Program-made: the position numbers and the translations under genes
The notes under the pieces: generated by a model
The model's database searches: none
Told to the model about the DNA's origin: nothing
The model's input: the letters and a program-made list of their open reading frames with translations, nothing else
Shown here: piece after piece, positions 9,014 through 19,365 of the stretch
Numbering within the stretch: position 1 is the first letter of the stretch
Layout of the letters: the number at the start of each line of letters is the position of its first letter
NCBI GenBank assembly: GCA_025934715.1
Contig: JAICWR010000007.1
Coordinates: forward strand, 1-33,476
DNA length: 33,476 nt
Source: Candidatus Saccharimonadota bacterium
GTDB lineage: Bacteria > Patescibacteriota > Saccharimonadia > Saccharimonadales > UBA10212
Reading direction: 5' to 3'

Positions 9014-9183
9014 CGCATTGACCTGCTTTCCGGCGCAGCCGAAAACGCCGTCAGTGCTTGTGGCGCTCTGCTTCGTTGCCCGCTCCGCTGCTCGTTCACT
9101 GTATTACTTATACAGCTCGCTCCGCTGCTCGCGAGCGCCTTGCATAGCATCCACATGAGGTGCGTCAATGGCTCCACTTTCAC
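9010..9183 (-). CDS. Putative leaderless upstream ORF (57 aa) coupled to polA
   Basis: TATACT at 9191-9196 (minus), 7 nt gap, GTG at 9183; open to TGA at 9010-9012, which overlaps the polA GTG (GTGA). Below the length cutoff of the supplied ORF track. Confidence 0.4.
   Translation of the reverse strand: MKVEPLTHLMWMLCKALASSGASCISNTVNEQRSGQRSRAPQALTAFSAAPESRSMR
9062..9139 (-). repeat. Structured repeat element in polA leader
   Basis: Outer inverted repeat GGCGCTC (9062-9068)/GAGCGCC (9133-9139); inner hairpin CTGTAT/ATACAG (9099-9115); 14-bp direct repeat CGCTCCGCTGCTCG at 9081-9094 and 9118-9131. Confidence 0.7.
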
Positions 9184-9223
9184 AGTAGATAGTATACTCC
9201 ACCTCTGTTATTTGAGCGACTGC

Positions 9224-10069
9224 TTACGCTTTATTGCTGGCTAATCCATAAAGGGCGGCGGGTTGGTGGCGTAGCTTGGCCCACATCTGGTCGCCATAGC
9301 TCCAGTGCCACCATTCGGTCGGGTTGACCTGCAGTTGCGTATCAGCGCCGAAAGCTTTGCCGGTCATAATCGCGTAAAATGCCCGGCGATTACGCCTAGC
9401 CAGCTTATCTTCATCTGTATCCGGCTGCATCAGCTCAAAATAATCGGGCAATACCCTGTTGCTCGTCTCGCCGTCCGCATGCCCCATTGGTATTTCCGAC
9501 CCAGGAATATAGCCTAAGTTGGGTTGAACGTAACGCAAAATCACGTCTACTGCGCCGCCAGTAGCGTGAGGCGAAGGCCTTTCCGGGTCATCGGACGGTT
9601 CAGCTATCAAACTAGTAAGTTTTTCATCTAGTTCCTCGTCAGAAATATCGGGATTTTGCTGCCAAACCAGGTGCGGGAAGACTTCTTCATATAGTTTCTT
9701 TTGAAGTTCATACGTCCGGTGCCCATCTTCAACATAAAGTTCTACTGCCCCACCGAAGAAATCAGCGAAGTACGGATCCCTCAGCATATTATTTATATCG
9801 CACAGCTTTTCGGCCAAAGTTTTTCGGACTCTTATTCTACTTGGGATTCCTGCAAGCACCTCGTCTGTCGTGGCAGTCGGCCTGGAATAATAAGACTGAC
9901 CGGCCACGCCATACGGCGCCAAGTCTACTAGTTCCTCATTATATAAAGGATCCTCTTCATCGATCGGATAATTCCTATATCCGATCTTTATTTCCCTGGC
10001 CAAACTCAGGCCTGGGATAGGCTCGGCCAGTTTTGGTTCTCTCGCTGGAAGCCTTTCATCAGCCGACAT
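9224..10069 (-). CDS. M15-family peptidase, D-alanyl-D-alanine dipeptidase/VanX-like
   Basis: VEDGHRTYELQKKL, SPHATGGAVDVIL and EWWHWSYGDQMWA zinc-peptidase motifs. Confidence 0.85.
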   Translation of the reverse strand: MSADERLPAREPKLAEPIPGLSLAREIKIGYRNYPIDEEDPLYNEELVDLAPYGVAGQSYYSRPTATTDEVLAGIPSRIRVRKTLAEKLCDINNMLRDPYFADFFGGAVELYVEDGHRTYELQKKLYEEVFPHLVWQQNPDISDEELDEKLTSLIAEPSDDPERPSPHATGGAVDVILRYVQPNLGYIPGSEIPMGHADGETSNRVLPDYFELMQPDTDEDKLARRNRRAFYAIMTGKAFGADTQLQVNPTEWWHWSYGDQMWAKLRHQPAALYGLASNKA

Positions 10070-10079
10070 AAGACTTGAT

Positions 10080-10967
10080 TTAAGACACTTCAGCTTCTAC
10101 GGCCATCGCCGCAGCTTTAAGCGTCCGGACTATTTCAGAAAGATACGTAGCAGTGGTTCTCGTGGCAACTAGTTCTGGATCCGAAGGATTGCCGGCAACA
10201 TATACATTAGTTACTCCGAACTCTTTAGCCACCCTTTTTAGATCTAATTCAGTAGAAACCTGATAGATCTGCGTGGTAATGGCCGCAACCGAGGCGTCAC
10301 CGTACTCCACCACATCGGCTTCCTGCAGGGCAGTTAAAACATCCCTGATCACATCAGGGGTTCCAGCTTTTTCGTTATCGGTATAAGATAGTCCGATTAT
10401 CATGCCGGGGTTTTCAGAAGCTACAACTTGGGCCGCTCCGACACAAAGGTCGAATTCGTTTTCGGCATTGGGGGCATAATTGAAGGTATTTTCTTTCTCT
10501 GAATCTATCAACTTCCGGTCTGATCCGGCTACTATAAGATGCCTGTACCTAGGGGCTAAGGAGGGATCCCTTAGGCACTGGACGGCGTATCTTGTACGGT
10601 CCAGGTTAGCCTGCCTGGCGGCACCTAAGCAAATAACGGCGTCATAATTACCCACTAACGGCGTTTCTATACTCTGCGGATTGCCTTCAGGGCCCAATCT
10701 AACCATTCTCATCGCCTCGGCGGTTTTCGTGATTACATCCTTCGTATCCTGCGGCCATTTTTTTTCGTCTTTTTCCAAATCCTGGCGCGTCAGGTTACGC
10801 TTACCTTGATAGCGTGGATCAAGCTGTTTTATTGATTCAATAAATTCCTGGGGAGATTCAATGGGATCAGTTTCTAATCCAAAATGCGACAATAAAGGCT
10901 GCCCTCTTTCTAATACTTCTTGAGGTGAGAGCTGGGTTTCGGCAGGATTAACTGATTTTTCGTGCAT
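10080..10967 (-). CDS. Hypothetical protein, possibly DUF218/YdcF-like
   Basis: DAVICLGAA...RYRHLIVAGSD pattern; candidate leaderless start after TGCTAATAT. Confidence 0.55.
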   Translation of the reverse strand: MHEKSVNPAETQLSPQEVLERGQPLLSHFGLETDPIESPQEFIESIKQLDPRYQGKRNLTRQDLEKDEKKWPQDTKDVITKTAEAMRMVRLGPEGNPQSIETPLVGNYDAVICLGAARQANLDRTRYAVQCLRDPSLAPRYRHLIVAGSDRKLIDSEKENTFNYAPNAENEFDLCVGAAQVVASENPGMIIGLSYTDNEKAGTPDVIRDVLTALQEADVVEYGDASVAAITTQIYQVSTELDLKRVAKEFGVTNVYVAGNPSDPELVATRTTATYLSEIVRTLKAAAMAVEAEVS

Positions 10968-11014
10968 GGTCTATATATTAGCATATTTTTGCTAATTTTG
11001 CAATAAAGGGTAGG

Positions 11015-11518
11015 TTATTCAACGAATTTGATGAGGTCGAAGGCAGGGTCGATTGCCCATGCCCTGGCCGCGATTTGATCAAATGCTAAAGAAAGGTAAT
11101 AATCCCTGATTGGCTCAATGTCTGAAGTTTCTCGCTCTGTAGGGTGGGCCATATGGGCAGAAACATCCACTAGCCGCAGGGTAGCGTCCTTTTTTTCCAT
11201 CGCCCTAACTTCTAAAATGCTTCTGACCGCTTGTACCACTTCTGTTTCTTCGGCCAGGAAACCTAAAATTGCTTCTCTTGCGACTGGCTCTTCCGCGACT
11301 CTTTCTCGATTAGCTGAGTCCTGCAGAGTACTCGGTTCTTCGCCTATCTCATAAGCGATCACAGATTCTATGATGCCGGGGAGGCTATTGGTGTTGTGGA
11401 TTACAAATTCGCAGCCATTCAACTCTATAGGCTTTATCCCAAAGTCCGTCACAAACCGTGGGTCGTAGCGCTGTTCCGGCTCATGCTCCCTAGGCATAAC
11501 TTCGCCGTAGCTGGCCAT
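11015..11518 (-). CDS. Hypothetical protein (167 aa)
   Basis: Intact ORF with GGAGGG Shine-Dalgarno. Confidence 0.65.
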   Translation of the reverse strand: MASYGEVMPREHEPEQRYDPRFVTDFGIKPIELNGCEFVIHNTNSLPGIIESVIAYEIGEEPSTLQDSANRERVAEEPVAREAILGFLAEETEVVQAVRSILEVRAMEKKDATLRLVDVSAHMAHPTERETSDIEPIRDYYLSLAFDQIAARAWAIDPAFDLIKFVE

Positions 11519-11589
11519 AAAAAGATACCCTCCAAATGTTGTTATCTAATCCGTCACAAGAGAGTTGCGGAGATTACGATATGGCTAAA

Positions 11590-12159
11590 TTATATCAATC
11601 CGCTTAGGGCTTTGCCTATAGACCACTTGAACACTTCGAGATTATCGCTGTCGTTATTGATGAATATGTCGGCTTTGGCTTTGACGCCCGAAAGGTTCAG
11701 GGTAGTTTCGTCGCCCTGGTGGCGCATTTGGGCCTGTTCTTCGGCCTTAAATTCTTTAAAAGTGACCTGGTCTTCGGTGCCTTTATTCCTTTTCACCGCC
11801 CTCTGATAGCGGATTTTGAGAGGAGCGTCCAGCCAAATTACTTGACCGCCGAGTTCGTGTATTCTGTCCGCTTCGCCAGGGTTACGCAAGCTAGCCAAGA
11901 CCAGGCCACTGTGTTTGCGCGGCTGTTTATTGAATTCAGTAATCGCTTTATCGACTAAAACGCCTAGGCCTGACCCAGTCCGCCATTCGGCGCTTATATG
12001 CTTAAGTGTGCCGCGCGATAGCGGCATTCCCCTCTTGCGGGCTTCGTTTCTCAATAAATCGGTGACTGAGATAAAAAGCCAGCCATATTCATCCTGCAAA
12101 AATTGACCAAGTGAGTCCTTCCCCGAACCATCCGTGCCGCCAATACCGATGAGCTTCAT
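11590..12159 (-). CDS. P-loop nucleotide/dephospho-CoA kinase-like protein
   Basis: [21 protein letters not shown] Walker A; 4-nt overlap with upstream sigma gene. Confidence 0.75.
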   Translation of the reverse strand: MKLIGIGGTDGSGKDSLGQFLQDEYGWLFISVTDLLRNEARKRGMPLSRGTLKHISAEWRTGSGLGVLVDKAITEFNKQPRKHSGLVLASLRNPGEADRIHELGGQVIWLDAPLKIRYQRAVKRNKGTEDQVTFKEFKAEEQAQMRHQGDETTLNLSGVKAKADIFINNDSDNLEVFKWSIGKALSGLI

Positions 12160-13430
12160 ATTGCCCGGCTATTATCGAATAGTTCCTTTATGGCAAGTTT
12201 ACCGTCTTCCCTAACACGAGATGAAGTGCTGGTTATTTTAATCTTCCTGTAAATTTTCCGAAGGTCATCCTTCACTGTTCCTTCCCCTATCCCCATGGCT
12301 TTAGCTATATCCCTGTTTGACTTACCCCGTAACAAAAGGTGGCTAACTATTGTTTGGCGTTCTGTGAAGTTTTCTAGTTTTTGGATTTTATAGAAATGGA
12401 GCATTTCTTCTAGGTCATTGCCGGGTAGTGTTATGAAATTATCATCATCCTTGGTCACATCCCGTAAGCCAGGTACCTCCCTAAGTTCGCTCAAGGCTTT
12501 TGCTTCAATTTTCTTCACAGTGTCGCGAGGGATTCCGAGCTTTTTACTAACTTGGGCAATGGTCATTGGCGCTTGCTCTTCCTGGGCTTCATGGTTTATG
12601 CCATAGCGAAGCCTTAGAACTTTGGCCTGCGCCTTGCCTTCGGCGCCAGAACCTTCCATGTGCTGGAGTATTTCATGTATTAATTTACTCCTGTCTGCCT
12701 CATCAATTGTCTCTTCCCAGCCCGATGAACTCTCTGATTCATCTGGGAACATCTCCATGAGTTCTCCGTCATCATCGCCCTCACCCAGCTTTTTGTTGAG
12801 CGAGAGATTGGCCGAAGGGACACCTTGGTACTCTTCAATCCGTTTAGGCTCATAGTTGGTCAGTTCAGCAAGCTCATCAATGGTCGGCTCCCGGCCATTT
12901 TTCCTTTCAAAAGCTGCCGCAGTGCCATAGATTTTAGTTCGGCGCTCTTCTATGTGCACCGGGATGCGGATTGTCTCGACACCATTATAAATTGCCCTCT
13001 GGCAGGCCTGGCGTATCCACCAGGTGGCGTAAGTGCTGAATTTATAGCCCATGCGGTAATCGAACTTATCAACAGCCCTAGTGAGGCCTTCGGCCACGCC
13101 TTCTTGGACTAGCTCCAAAAGAGATAAGCCCCGGCCCATAAATTCTCGGGCGATGGATATGACCAGTTTATAGTTGTTATCCATCAGTTCCTGGCGTGCC
13201 GCCATATCGCCGCTTTCTATACGCTTGGCCAAAGCCACTTCTTCTGCAGCAGTGAGGATCCTATGCTGGGCCATTCGGTCTATGGCAAACCTTTCGCTAT
13301 CGCTAACAGGCCGGCTAATTACTTCTCCAGCCACCACGCGTAACCCGTCTACCGCAACCCTTGGTTCTGTAACCGCCAATTCGCCAGAGGGCCCATCCTC
13401 CGGTAACCATTCCTGTGCACGCTCGACCAT
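12156..13430 (-). CDS. Sigma-70-family sigma factor with extra C-terminal LuxR/GerE-type HTH
   Basis: Sigma region 2 ([19 protein letters not shown]), region 3/4, then [48 protein letters not shown] matching LuxR HTH pattern. Confidence 0.88.
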   Translation of the reverse strand: MVERAQEWLPEDGPSGELAVTEPRVAVDGLRVVAGEVISRPVSDSERFAIDRMAQHRILTAAEEVALAKRIESGDMAARQELMDNNYKLVISIAREFMGRGLSLLELVQEGVAEGLTRAVDKFDYRMGYKFSTYATWWIRQACQRAIYNGVETIRIPVHIEERRTKIYGTAAAFERKNGREPTIDELAELTNYEPKRIEEYQGVPSANLSLNKKLGEGDDDGELMEMFPDESESSSGWEETIDEADRSKLIHEILQHMEGSGAEGKAQAKVLRLRYGINHEAQEEQAPMTIAQVSKKLGIPRDTVKKIEAKALSELREVPGLRDVTKDDDNFITLPGNDLEEMLHFYKIQKLENFTERQTIVSHLLLRGKSNRDIAKAMGIGEGTVKDDLRKIYRKIKITSTSSRVREDGKLAIKELFDNSRAI

Positions 13431-13502
13431 TTAATTAAATTGTACTTAAATGTTTGAGTTTATTGCAATTTTATCGCGGTTTTTTGAAAGCTGCTGCTGG
13501 TT

Positions 13503-14585
13503 CTACCCGGCCAGCCTAAGCGTTGGCGGCTCCTCATCCTCAAGGGATTTCCTGCCTGCTAGTTCTTCAAAATCGCCAACACTGTTAATACCGTCGCCTC
13601 TCAAGAATGACTCAAGCTCTTTAAGGGCATTTTTTTCTATCTGGCGGACACGCTCACGCGTGACTCCGTACCGGCGGCCCACTTCCTCAAGGGTTTCCGG
13701 CGGCTCCCCATCGAGCCCATACCGGCGGATTAGTATATCGCGGGATTTTTTTTCTCTTATCTTTGAGATCCCGTTTTTTATAATATCCACCTCGCCCTTC
13801 CCTATTGCGTGTCTCTCGGGGTCAATCGCATTTTCATCCTCGACAAAGTCTCCTAGCACACTATAGTCATTGCCAACTGGAGTATCGAGGCTGGCATGAT
13901 CCGCCGCTAACTCCATTAGCCGTAGTACTCTGCCCGGGGTGGAGTCCATCTTGGCCGCGATCTCTTCCGGCGTGGGATCGATGATTTGTTCCTGTTCCAA
14001 TTTGCGGCGGGCATTGACCATTTTTCTCACTTCTTCGTGTACATGAATCGGCAGGCGGACGTTACGCCCCTTCTCGGCAACCGCCCGGGCAATTGATTGC
14101 TTAATCCACCAGGTGGCGTAAGTTGTGACACGGTAGCCCATTTTGTAGTCAAATTTTTCAATCGCCCGGATGAGCCCCAAATTACCTTCTTGGATCAAGT
14201 CCATCATTGGCAAGTACCTGCTTTGGTGGCGTCTGGCTATGGAAATTACCAGGCGTAGGTTGTGTTCTATTAGGGCAGTTTTGGCGGCCTGATCACCTTC
14301 GTCTTTCAGTCGGGCCAGTCGTTTCTCTTCATAGCTGGTCAGCAAACTATTTGGCACCTGCCGGACGTATATTTTAAGCGGGTCTGCCTGCCGGACGGAT
14401 TCTTCCACCAATTCCATTTGTGAAGAAGCTTTCCGCTCAACCGCGAATTCCTCAAAATCAGCTATGAGCCTGGGGTCTTTATCCATTCTGGCCAGCTCGA
14501 TGTCGTACTCAGACATAGGTGGCTGATATTCATCAGAGTTTGAGTTAATCGCGGGTGTGAATTCGTGCTTGTTGGGAAGTGCCAT
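13503..14585 (-). CDS. RNA polymerase sigma-70-family factor (second paralog)
   Basis: DLIQEGNLGLIRAIEKFDYKMGYRVTTYATWWIKQSIARA; TLEEVGRRYGVTRERVRQIEKNALKEL. Confidence 0.95.
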   Translation of the reverse strand: MALPNKHEFTPAINSNSDEYQPPMSEYDIELARMDKDPRLIADFEEFAVERKASSQMELVEESVRQADPLKIYVRQVPNSLLTSYEEKRLARLKDEGDQAAKTALIEHNLRLVISIARRHQSRYLPMMDLIQEGNLGLIRAIEKFDYKMGYRVTTYATWWIKQSIARAVAEKGRNVRLPIHVHEEVRKMVNARRKLEQEQIIDPTPEEIAAKMDSTPGRVLRLMELAADHASLDTPVGNDYSVLGDFVEDENAIDPERHAIGKGEVDIIKNGISKIREKKSRDILIRRYGLDGEPPETLEEVGRRYGVTRERVRQIEKNALKELESFLRGDGINSVGDFEELAGRKSLEDEEPPTLRLAG

Positions 14586-14613
14586 AGTGTGGAGATTAAA
14601 TTACGCTATAGGT

Positions 14614-15765
<1,152 letters not shown>

Positions 15766-15796
15766 AAGCTAATGGTACTCCCTTCGGTTAAAAATT

Positions 15797-17557
15797 TTAC
15801 GGGGTTGTCTGTTTGATCAAACGGTTGAGTTTATCGACTTTCCCAAGCAGTTTCTGGATGTCTTTTTCGGATTTGGCCTGTTCCATGGACTCGGCCAGCT
15901 GGTGTTTTTGGATTTTGACATACCGGTCTATCAGCCGGCGTTTGAGGCTCACGGCCTGTTCTTCCAGGTCATTCAGGGGTAAGTCCTGATAAATTTCCTC
16001 AAACTGTAACATTAGAATTTTAACATATTCTCCATAAGGTTGCAACTGTTCGGCCACCTTAGGATCGCCCTTAAAGTCTGGCTGTTGCTGCATGAACTCA
16101 AAAACTTTCCGTCGCGGGTCGTCGCTGAAAAATTCCGGCTGGCAGTCCTTGATATACATGCGCAATTTGGGCTGCATCAGGGCGATGGCCAGCAGGTGGT
16201 CCTGCAGGCGTTGATATTCGACCGTGGTTTTATCAAACGCCGTGGTAACGTTTTTGGGACGCCGCAACACGACTTGCGGCGCTGGCTGGTTAGCGAATTT
16301 GGTTTGTATGGCTTCCAGGCTGGTATCCGTTAATTTGGCGATTTCCTTTAGGTAATGCTCCTGCTCGACCGGATCGCGCAGCCGGCGGATAGTTGTCAGG
16401 AGCGCGTCAGTAAAAGTTTTTTTACCGGCAGCGGATTTTAAATCGACTTCGTCTTTATAGCGGTCCATCAGCCAGTCCGGGGCATATTGGGCTTGTTCGA
16501 TGGCCTGGTTCCAAAAATGCACGTCTTTTCTAATTAGCTCATCGGGGTCTTTGGCGTCTGGGTCTTTGATAGAGATTATTTTAAGGGCCACACCGGCTTT
16601 TTGGGCCAGTGGGATGATGCGTTCAGTGGCATCGATGCCGGCCCTGTCGGCGTCAAAGCATAGCCTGATATCACCAGTAAAACGTTTCAACTCCTTTAGG
16701 TGCTGCTCCGTCATCGCGGTTCCGGCGCTGGCCACCACATTGGTGGCGCCGGCCTGCCAGCTGGAAATCACATCCAGGTTGCCTTCCACTACGACCACAA
16801 AGCCGGTTTTGCGAATGGCTTCTTTGGCGAGGTGCAGGCCGAAGACCTGCCGGCTTTTGTCGTAAGTGACAGTCTGAGGCGTGTTGATATATTTGGGCGC
16901 GTTAGGCTCATCTTCCAGCAGCCGGGCTGTAAAGCCGACAATCTGGCCGCGGCTGTCGGCCAGCGGAATCATAATACGGCCGCGGAACATATCGCTGGTG
17001 TGGCCAGTCCGCTGGATTACGACCCCGGCCCGTTTCATTTCATCTGTTGTGAAGCCTTGTTTAGTCAGAAAGTTAGTAAGCGCAAAACCAGTGTTAGGCG
17101 CGTAACCAAGCCGCCACTCTAAAATCGTAGTTTTAGTGAAGCCGCGCTGTTTGGCCAAATACTCATAGGCCGGTTTATTAACTGTCAGCTGCTTTTGGTA
17201 GAACTTAGCGGCCAGCTCCAGCACTTCCAGCGCCCGGTTCTTGAGTTTGGCACTGGTGCCGGGCTTAGTACTGCGGAACTGGTCCAGATCAACCCCAGCC
17301 TTGCGGGCCAGATGTTCTAGCGCGCCCTTAAAATCCAGCCCTTCCATTTCCATAACAAAGGTGAACATATCGCCGCCCTTACCGCTGGAAAAGTCGTGCC
17401 ATATCTGTTTTTCAGGGCTGACAATAAAACTGGGAGTTTTTTCATTAGTCCACGGGCTCAAACCCTTAAAGTTCCGGCCAGTCCGCTTCAATTGAACATA
17501 CTCGGATATCACATCCTCAATATTCAACCGGCTTTTAACCTCCGCTACCGCATCCAT
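15797..17557 (-). CDS. dnaG: DNA primase DnaG (zinc-ligand-less N-terminal domain)
   Basis: NEKTPSFIVSPEKQIWH, GFTARLL, VVEGNLDVIS, CFDADRAGIDA toprim motifs; start placed at ATG 17557 (MDAVAEVKSRLNI) rather than GTG 17572. Confidence 0.95.
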   Translation of the reverse strand: MDAVAEVKSRLNIEDVISEYVQLKRTGRNFKGLSPWTNEKTPSFIVSPEKQIWHDFSSGKGGDMFTFVMEMEGLDFKGALEHLARKAGVDLDQFRSTKPGTSAKLKNRALEVLELAAKFYQKQLTVNKPAYEYLAKQRGFTKTTILEWRLGYAPNTGFALTNFLTKQGFTTDEMKRAGVVIQRTGHTSDMFRGRIMIPLADSRGQIVGFTARLLEDEPNAPKYINTPQTVTYDKSRQVFGLHLAKEAIRKTGFVVVVEGNLDVISSWQAGATNVVASAGTAMTEQHLKELKRFTGDIRLCFDADRAGIDATERIIPLAQKAGVALKIISIKDPDAKDPDELIRKDVHFWNQAIEQAQYAPDWLMDRYKDEVDLKSAAGKKTFTDALLTTIRRLRDPVEQEHYLKEIAKLTDTSLEAIQTKFANQPAPQVVLRRPKNVTTAFDKTTVEYQRLQDHLLAIALMQPKLRMYIKDCQPEFFSDDPRRKVFEFMQQQPDFKGDPKVAEQLQPYGEYVKILMLQFEEIYQDLPLNDLEEQAVSLKRRLIDRYVKIQKHQLAESMEQAKSEKDIQKLLGKVDKLNRLIKQTTP

Positions 17558-17662
17558 CCCGTTAGACTCCACTTAACTTTCGCACCTTTAATAACGTCCG
17601 GAGCTCGGTGCTTACTTCGACGAACACGAAACTTTCAAAACCTCCTTGGAGTCTAACGGGAT
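17556..17662. repeat. 16-bp perfect inverted repeat (75-nt spacer) flanking dnaG leader
   Basis: ATCCCGTTAGACTCCA at 17556-17571 and TGGAGTCTAACGGGAT at 17647-17662. Confidence 0.95.
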
Positions 17663-17666
17663 CCAT
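17562..17666 (-). CDS. Putative leaderless upstream ORF (34 aa) preceding dnaG
   Basis: ATG 17666, 7 nt after TAAACT; reads MDPVRLQGGFESFVFVEVSTELRTLLKVRKLSGV, TAA 4 nt before dnaG ATG. Confidence 0.4.
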   Translation of the reverse strand: MDPVRLQGGFESFVFVEVSTELRTLLKVRKLSGV

Positions 17667-17734
17667 ACTTACTAGTTTAAGGCTCCGGGCCCAAAGCCAA
17701 AAGCTTAAGCGACCTGTTTTGCTATGATGAGTTC

Positions 17735-18151
17735 ATGAACCGGCCGGGAGTTGGTGTTGGTGTATTTATTTTTAAAAGCGGTAAATTCTTAATGCTCGAA
17801 CGTCAGGGAGCCCATGGTGCCGGTAGTTGGTCTGTGCCCGGCGGCTGGATGGAATACGGTGAATCATTCGAAGAAACCGCCCGTCGCGAAGTCATGGAAG
17901 AAGTCGGTTTGAAGATTAAGAACATACGCTTTGGCGCGGTTACCAACAATGTCTTCCCCGAAGACAATATCCACTCCGTCACGATTTGGATTTTGAGCGA
18001 TTATGAAAGCGGCGAGCCTAAAGTAGGCGTGCCGGATAAAATCAGCGATTTAAAATGGTGTGATTTCGATTCCCTGCCCCAGTCATTGTTCAAACCGTGG
18101 GACGAGCTGCTGAGCTCCCAGTTTATCGACAAAATCAAAGAATCAGCATAA
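17735..18151 (+). CDS. Nudix hydrolase
   Basis: GGWMEYGESFEETARREVMEEVGLKI Nudix box; TGCTATGAT extended -10, 6 nt before ATG. Confidence 0.92.
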   Translation: MNRPGVGVGVFIFKSGKFLMLERQGAHGAGSWSVPGGWMEYGESFEETARREVMEEVGLKIKNIRFGAVTNNVFPEDNIHSVTIWILSDYESGEPKVGVPDKISDLKWCDFDSLPQSLFKPWDELLSSQFIDKIKESA

Positions 18152-18197
18152 GTGGTTTGTGATATATTTAGCTTAAGTTTAACCAAAGGAAAAATTC

Positions 18198-18731
18198 ATG
18201 AAGAGTGGGCAAAAAGGTTTCACAATTGTAGAAACACTACTGTTATTGATTTTATTAGCGATTTTAGGGTTCACGGGCTATTACGTCTATCACAGCCAAA
18301 AACAAACCGACAAAACATTAAAGACTGCATCAAATGAGCAACTAGCAACTCCAGCCAAAAAATCCAGCACAAACAAGCCAGACACTGCCGCAGCAGAAAA
18401 AGAAGTTAATGATTTTTACGCTGCTTACCTCAAGGCTACACAAACTGATGACCAGAACCAATCAAACTCGGGAGCTACAAATGTTGTTGCACAATATGGT
18501 ACTCAGAATTTCATAAATAACTATCCTAAGATCCAAAATCGGGGCTATGATCCTGTTTTTTGTGCGCAAAATATAGTTGAATCAATTTCAGTTTTAGACT
18601 CCAGCGTTAATCCGTCAGGCAGTGTAACGGTTAATATTTCACGACAAGGCTACGGAGATACAAGTACTAAGCATCCTTCAGTAACTATAGTAGGTAGTAA
18701 AATCGACTCTATTTCATGCCCTACACCTTAG
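18198..18731 (+). CDS. Type IV prepilin-like protein
   Basis: KGFTIVETLLLLILLAILGFTGYYVYHS class III signal peptide-like N-terminus; AAAGGA SD. Confidence 0.75.
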   Translation: MKSGQKGFTIVETLLLLILLAILGFTGYYVYHSQKQTDKTLKTASNEQLATPAKKSSTNKPDTAAAEKEVNDFYAAYLKATQTDDQNQSNSGATNVVAQYGTQNFINNYPKIQNRGYDPVFCAQNIVESISVLDSSVNPSGSVTVNISRQGYGDTSTKHPSVTIVGSKIDSISCPTP

Positions 18732-18762
18732 TTCCTGACCCTTCTCCTATATAATTGTGCTT

Positions 18763-19365
18763 ATGCCTCCCAAGAGTCCGAATCCGGATTTCGATTTTAT
18801 GCTTAAAGACCAGCCGCCAGCCCGGCGCGGCCTGCCGCTGCCTAGCCTTAACCTGCCCCGGCCCCTAAAAATAGTTTTGTGGGCAGTAGGCGGTATAGTC
18901 CTGCTGATTATCATCGTTTCTGCTTTCTCGGGACGCAGTAGCGGCAGCACAACTGCTATCGCAGGTGCGCTGGCGCGCGGCCAGGAAACGCTCAGAGTGA
19001 CCGCTCTGGTGCAGCAGCTCCAGCTGCAAGACCCCCAGACCCAAGGTTTAGCAGCCACGGTAAGCAATTCTTTGACCAGCGACCAGATCCAGCTCAAAAA
19101 TTATTTGGCACGCAATCACGATAAGGTCAGCCCAGCCCAACTGGCGGCCGACACAGATAGCACCACGGACGCCAGCATGCAGTCAGCTTCACAGAACAAC
19201 GGCTTAGATGACGCTTATGTCAGTTATTTGCGCTCCAGCCTTGGCAAGTACGAACAGGATCTGCAAAACGCCTACAAACTAGCCGGGCCGAACGGCAAGA
19301 GACTGCTTAGCGCCGATTTTGACAGCGCCCAGACACTTTTATCGTCACCCCCGATTAAGTCTTAG
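18763..19365 (+). CDS. Single-pass membrane hypothetical protein
   Basis: TM segment IVLWAVGGIVLLIIIVSAF; TATAAT 7 nt before ATG 18763. Confidence 0.7.
   Translation: MPPKSPNPDFDFMLKDQPPARRGLPLPSLNLPRPLKIVLWAVGGIVLLIIIVSAFSGRSSGSTTAIAGALARGQETLRVTALVQQLQLQDPQTQGLAATVSNSLTSDQIQLKNYLARNHDKVSPAQLAADTDSTTDASMQSASQNNGLDDAYVSYLRSSLGKYEQDLQNAYKLAGPNGKRLLSADFDSAQTLLSSPPIKS

Noticed and set aside
9062-9139. CRISPR-like array from repeated CGCTCCGCTGCTCG
   Set aside because: Only two perfect short copies plus a degenerate one, no uniform spacers, no cas genes
9224-10069. Vancomycin-resistance cluster
   Set aside because: Only a VanX-like M15 peptidase is present, with no VanH/VanA-type partners nearby
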